DNA of 11,291 nucleotides, taken from the NCBI GenBank assembly GCA_963540225.1, contig CAUTNH010000029.1:1-11291 (forward strand), given 5' to 3'. Made by a program: the position numbers and the translations under genes. Numbering within the stretch: position 1 is the stretch's first letter; the number at the start of each line of letters is the position of its first letter. The stretch comes from CAUTNH01 sp963540225 (lineage in GTDB: Bacteria > Bacillota_I > Bacilli_A > Acholeplasmatales > Acholeplasmataceae). Below are positions 9,130 to 11,291 of this stretch, one piece after another. Under the pieces are notes generated by a model that did not search any database, was not told the DNA's origin, and was given only the letters and a program-made list of their open reading frames with translations.

Positions 9130-9202
9130 TGGTCCAGGGCAGAATCGAACTGCCGACACAGAGATTTTCAGTCTCTTGCTCTACCGACTGAGCTACCGGA
9201 CC
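9130..9202 (-). tRNA. tRNA-Phe (GAA)
   Basis: 73 nt to the discriminator A. Acceptor GGTCCGG pairs with CTGGACC, with one G-U pair. The anticodon loop CTGAAAA sits on stem AGAGA/TCTCT, giving anticodon GAA. The T-arm GGCAG-TTCGATT-CTGCC is canonical. The 3' CCA is not encoded (ACA follows the acceptor strand), unlike the two tRNAs upstream in the same operon. It is the last gene before the terminator. Confidence 0.96.
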
Positions 9203-9208
9203 AAAAAG

Positions 9209-9284
9209 TGGCGGTCCCGACGGGACTTGAACCCGTGATCTTCTGCGTGACAGGCAGACATGTTAACCACTACACTACGAGACC
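9209..9284 (-). tRNA. tRNA-Asp (GTC)
   Basis: 76 nt including an encoded CCA (9209-9211 on the complement). Acceptor GGTCTCG pairs with CGGGACC, with discriminator G. The anticodon loop CTGTCAC on stem TCTGC/GCAGA gives GTC. It is the middle gene of the fMet-Asp-Phe operon, with 6-nt spacers on both sides. Confidence 0.96.
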
Positions 9285-9290
9285 ATTTAT

Positions 9291-9367
<77 letters not shown>

Positions 9368-9375
9368 ATATTTAT

Positions 9376-9394
9376 TATGTATTTAAAATACATA
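9376..9394 (-). repeat. Palindrome in the tRNA operon leader
   Basis: TATGTATTT and AAATACATA form a perfect 9-bp inverted repeat around a single central base. It lies between the -10 box and the tRNA-fMet 5' end, within a few bases of the predicted transcript start. It could be an operator-like site or a 5' leader hairpin, or an AT-rich coincidence. Confidence 0.55.
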
Positions 9395-9403
9395 GCGGTA
9401 TAA

Positions 9404-9432
9404 ATTATATCACAAAATATATTTTTTTTCAA
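9404..9432 (-). promoter_or_regulatory. Sigma-A-type promoter of the tRNA operon
   Basis: On the - strand, -35 TTGAAA (9432-9427) and -10 TATAAT (9409-9404) are separated by exactly 17 nt. The -10 carries the TG of an extended -10 region nearby (TTGTGATATAAT). Predicted transcription starts near 9397, about 30 nt before tRNA-fMet, as expected for a stable-RNA promoter. Confidence 0.85.
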
Positions 9433-9459
9433 TTTTTAAGGATAGAAACTAAAATTTCG

Positions 9460-9482
9460 TGCAAGACTAGTTAGTTCTTGCA
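9460..9482. repeat. Inverted repeat between tRNA promoter and nitroreductase remnant
   Basis: TGCAAGA (9460-9466) and TCTTGCA (9476-9482) form a 7-bp stem that can extend by CT/AG across one bulged T. No T-run follows, so it is not a convincing terminator. It could be an operator, a remnant of the control region of the dead gene beside it, or chance. Confidence 0.4.
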
Positions 9483-9520
9483 TGTAAATACGCACTTGCC
9501 TATTAGGAAGTCCTTAGGGT

Positions 9521-9799
9521 GAGCTCGGATATGAAAAAACACAAGGAGTTCTGCATAAATCTAAAAGAATAGAAAAAATCGCTACATATGATGGATTTGC
9601 TACTCATTGGTCTTAGGAAGGTATAGAGTTTTTGCTTTATGCTCCAACAGCATATAACAAACAGAATTTTATTGTTAAAGGAAATGATAATAAGAAAAGT
9701 CTTCACTCTAAAAATGGCAGATTTGGAAAAATTGAAACAGGCATAAGGGATTTTTTTAAAATTGGTGCAGGAAAGAAAAATTTTGGATGGATTGAGTGA
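9521..9799 (+). pseudogene. Nitroreductase-family remnant (C-terminal half, in-frame stop)
   Basis: In frame with base 9521 the DNA encodes GYEKTQGVLHKSKRIEKI, an in-frame TAG at 9614-9616, then EGIEFLLYAPTAYNKQNF and ending GIRDFFKIGAGKKNFGWIE with TGA at 9797-9799. These blocks match from memory the C-terminal half of an FMN-dependent nitroreductase family (PF14512-like): GYGKTQGV.HKSK, W(F)K.G(I/M)EAALLAPTA.NQQKF and LGI.K.HFEIGAGK.NF. The TAG falls where Lys or a similar residue follows the Trp-Phe pair. The N-terminal half, which in this fold supplies much of the flavin and dimer interface, is absent; in the same frame a TAG stands at 9515-9517 and no start is seen. It therefore cannot make a working enzyme. 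Family recognition is by motif only. Confidence 0.75.
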
Positions 9800-9873
9800 T
9801 TTAACTATTTTCAAAATAATCATAAAAAAATCTTAAGAAGTAAAGAGATGAGCCAACCTTTTTTCTTTACCAG

Positions 9874-9931
9874 AAAAGTCTGCAACAAAAAAGCCGAAAA
9901 GTCTGCAACAAAAAAGCCGAAAAGTCTGCAA
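9874..9931 (+). repeat. 23-bp tandem direct repeat, two full copies and a partial third
   Basis: The unit starts AAAAGTCTGCAAC and ends AAAAAAGCCG. Two identical 23-bp copies lie at 9874-9896 and 9897-9919, followed by the first 12 bases of a third (9920-9931). AAAGTCT recurs once more at 9935-9941, after a shorter 14-nt step. The array ends 60 nt before the ATPase ATG. The region between the nitroreductase remnant and the ATPase (9800-9991) holds nothing else I can identify beyond AT-rich promoter-like DNA. Confidence 0.85.
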
Positions 9932-9991
9932 TATAAAGTCTAATTTTTTTGTATTTATATATTTTTATAGTAAAATTATAATGGTGGTTAT

Positions 9992-11275
9992 ATGAAAAAA
10001 AATGAATATAAAAAAAGAATAGCTGATAAAATTTTAGAGGATAAATTAGCAACATTTGGAGGCGTATTAATTCTTGGTCCTAAAGGATGCGGTAAAACTA
10101 CTACTGCTTTAATGAAAGCAAAAACAATTATTGAATTGCAAGATGAAGATAAACGAGAACAGTATATAGCAACAGCTTCAATAACACCAAGTAAATTACT
10201 TATTGGTGAAAAGCCACTTTTAATTGATGAGTGGCAAGATATACCTAAAATTTGGGGAGCAATAAGAAAATCTATTGACGATGAACAAAAGAAAGGCTTA
10301 TATATGTTAACTGGTTCTTCATCAGTTAATATTGATAAACCCCATAGTGGTACTATGCGTATATCAGAAATGATAATGTATCCAATGAGCTTATATGAAA
10401 CAGGTGAATCAAATGGTAGTGTATCACTAATTGATTTATTTAATCATAAATTTAATGATTGTAAAAGCGATCTAAATATTGATGATTTAATTTTTGCTAT
10501 ATGTCGTGGGGGATGGCCACAAACTATTAGCATTGAAAATAAAAGTTTACAATTAAACATTGCAAAAGATTTATTTCATCAAACTTGTTATCATGACATA
10601 TCAAATCTAAATAAATCTAAAAAAAACCCTCAACATACAGAAATGATTTTACGATCTTATGCACGAAATATAGCTACACTTGCTAATAATAAAGTAATAT
10701 ATGATGATGTAAAACAAAATTATAATATATCAGAAAGAACATTATATGATTATATAGATTTATTAAAACAATTATTTATTATTGAAGATGTCCCATCTTG
10801 GTCTCCTGCAATAAGGTCTAAAACAGCAATAAGAAATGGCAATAAAAGAAATTTTATTGATCCATCAGTTGCAGTTGCTGCTTTAGGTGTATCACCTGAA
10901 TATTTTAATAAAGACTTTAAAACTTTAGGGTTTTTATTTGAGAGTATTTGCATAAGAGATTTAAAAATTTATTCATCTAAATTTAATGGAAGAGTCTCAT
11001 ATTATCGTGATACTTATGGACTAGAAGCAGATGCAGTTCTTCATCTTGAAGACGGAAGATTTGCTTTACTCGAGTTTAAACTTGGTGCAAACGAAATTGA
11101 TAAAGGAGCTAGTAATTTATTAAAATTAGAAAAACTGATAAAAGAGTATAATTTAAAAAATACTCAAGTTAAATTAAGAGAACCTGATTTAAAGATAATT
11201 ATCACTGCTACTGAATATGGCTATAAACGGACTGATGGTGTATATGTTATTCCTATTGGTTGCTTAAAAGATTAA
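9992..11275 (+). CDS. AAA_14/DUF4143-type ATPase with PD-(D/E)XK-like C-terminus
   Basis: 427 residues. The ATG at 9992 follows GGTGG (9983-9987) by 4 nt. The P-loop ATPase part has Walker A GPKGCGKTT (29-37), Walker B LLIDEWQ (76-82) and a sensor-like LTGSSS (106-111), followed by RISEMIMYPMSLYE (123-136), the hallmark layout of AAA_14 proteins. Residues about 235-266 (VIYDDV.....ISERTLYDYIDLLKQLFIIED) look like a winged helix. The C-terminal DUF4143-like region has E317, D347 (GLEADAV) and E361-F-K363 (LLEFKLG), the spacing of a PD-(D/E)XK nuclease-like core; activity is inferred only. Such ATPases are widespread, often mobile and poorly characterised. TATAAT at 9977-9982 is too close to the SD to be the -10 of a led transcript; TATAGT at 9966-9971 is possible. 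No partner gene is seen in the window. The length looks complete. Confidence 0.85.
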   Translation: MKKNEYKKRIADKILEDKLATFGGVLILGPKGCGKTTTALMKAKTIIELQDEDKREQYIATASITPSKLLIGEKPLLIDEWQDIPKIWGAIRKSIDDEQKKGLYMLTGSSSVNIDKPHSGTMRISEMIMYPMSLYETGESNGSVSLIDLFNHKFNDCKSDLNIDDLIFAICRGGWPQTISIENKSLQLNIAKDLFHQTCYHDISNLNKSKKNPQHTEMILRSYARNIATLANNKVIYDDVKQNYNISERTLYDYIDLLKQLFIIEDVPSWSPAIRSKTAIRNGNKRNFIDPSVAVAALGVSPEYFNKDFKTLGFLFESICIRDLKIYSSKFNGRVSYYRDTYGLEADAVLHLEDGRFALLEFKLGANEIDKGASNLLKLEKLIKEYNLKNTQVKLREPDLKIIITATEYGYKRTDGVYVIPIGCLKD

Positions 11276-11291
11276 GTAAAAAAATATATTA

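Noticed and set aside
9503..9823. A 106-codon - strand frame
   Set aside because: It is the complement of the nitroreductase remnant, whose motifs read on the + strand; no SD or recognisable product.
9874..9941. A CRISPR array
   Set aside because: The repeats are directly abutting with no spacers and only about two and a half copies.
9977..9982. TATAAT as the -10 box of the ATPase gene
   Set aside because: A start 6-7 nt downstream would fall after the SD, leaving an almost leaderless mRNA; the hexamer is likely to occur by chance in such AT-rich DNA.
9867..10055. A 62-codon - strand frame ending in repeated peptide
   Set aside because: Its repeats are only the translation of the 23-bp DNA repeat, and it overlaps the start of the ATPase gene.

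Overview
The window is very AT-rich DNA with a dense layout, Shine-Dalgarno starts, a classical lipoprotein signal and ABC-2-type exporters. This fits a low-GC Gram-positive bacterium. A Peptoniphilaceae/Tissierellia-type anaerobe is my best guess from overall style, but no gene here proves the genus.

Region 1 (2-9033, all + strand) is one tight gene cluster that begins before the window. Its genes are: (a) a protein whose N-terminal half is a polytopic membrane domain resembling the YwaF family and whose C-terminal half is an ABC ATPase; (b) a 688-residue membrane protein with a Lys-rich helical N-terminus, which looks like the cognate ABC-2-type permease; (c) a 177-residue protein with one N-terminal membrane anchor; (d) a 1554-residue lipoprotein with a beta-rich, degenerate-repeat front half and a likely right-handed beta-helix near the C-terminus. 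Successive junctions are +1 nt, a 1-nt overlap and +14 nt, so the four genes are almost certainly one transcript. An intrinsic terminator follows at 9047-9076. The simplest reading is an envelope system: an ATP-driven membrane complex made together with a small anchored protein and a very large surface lipoprotein. The substrate and role cannot be read from the sequence.

Region 2 (9091-9432, - strand) is a tRNA operon in the order fMet-Asp-Phe. It has a strong sigma-A-type promoter (TTGAAA, 17 nt, TATAAT), a palindromic leader and its own terminator. Its terminator faces that of the lipoprotein operon. Asp and fMet encode CCA; Phe does not.

Region 3 (9440-11291, + strand) looks like accessory or remnant DNA. 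It holds a decayed 3' half of a nitroreductase-family gene with an in-frame TAG, a 23-bp tandem repeat (two full copies and a partial third), and an intact 427-residue ATPase of the AAA_14/DUF4143 type. The ATPase has a middle winged-helix-like segment and a C-terminal PD-(D/E)XK-like motif. The repeats end about 60 nt before its start codon and may be its control region.
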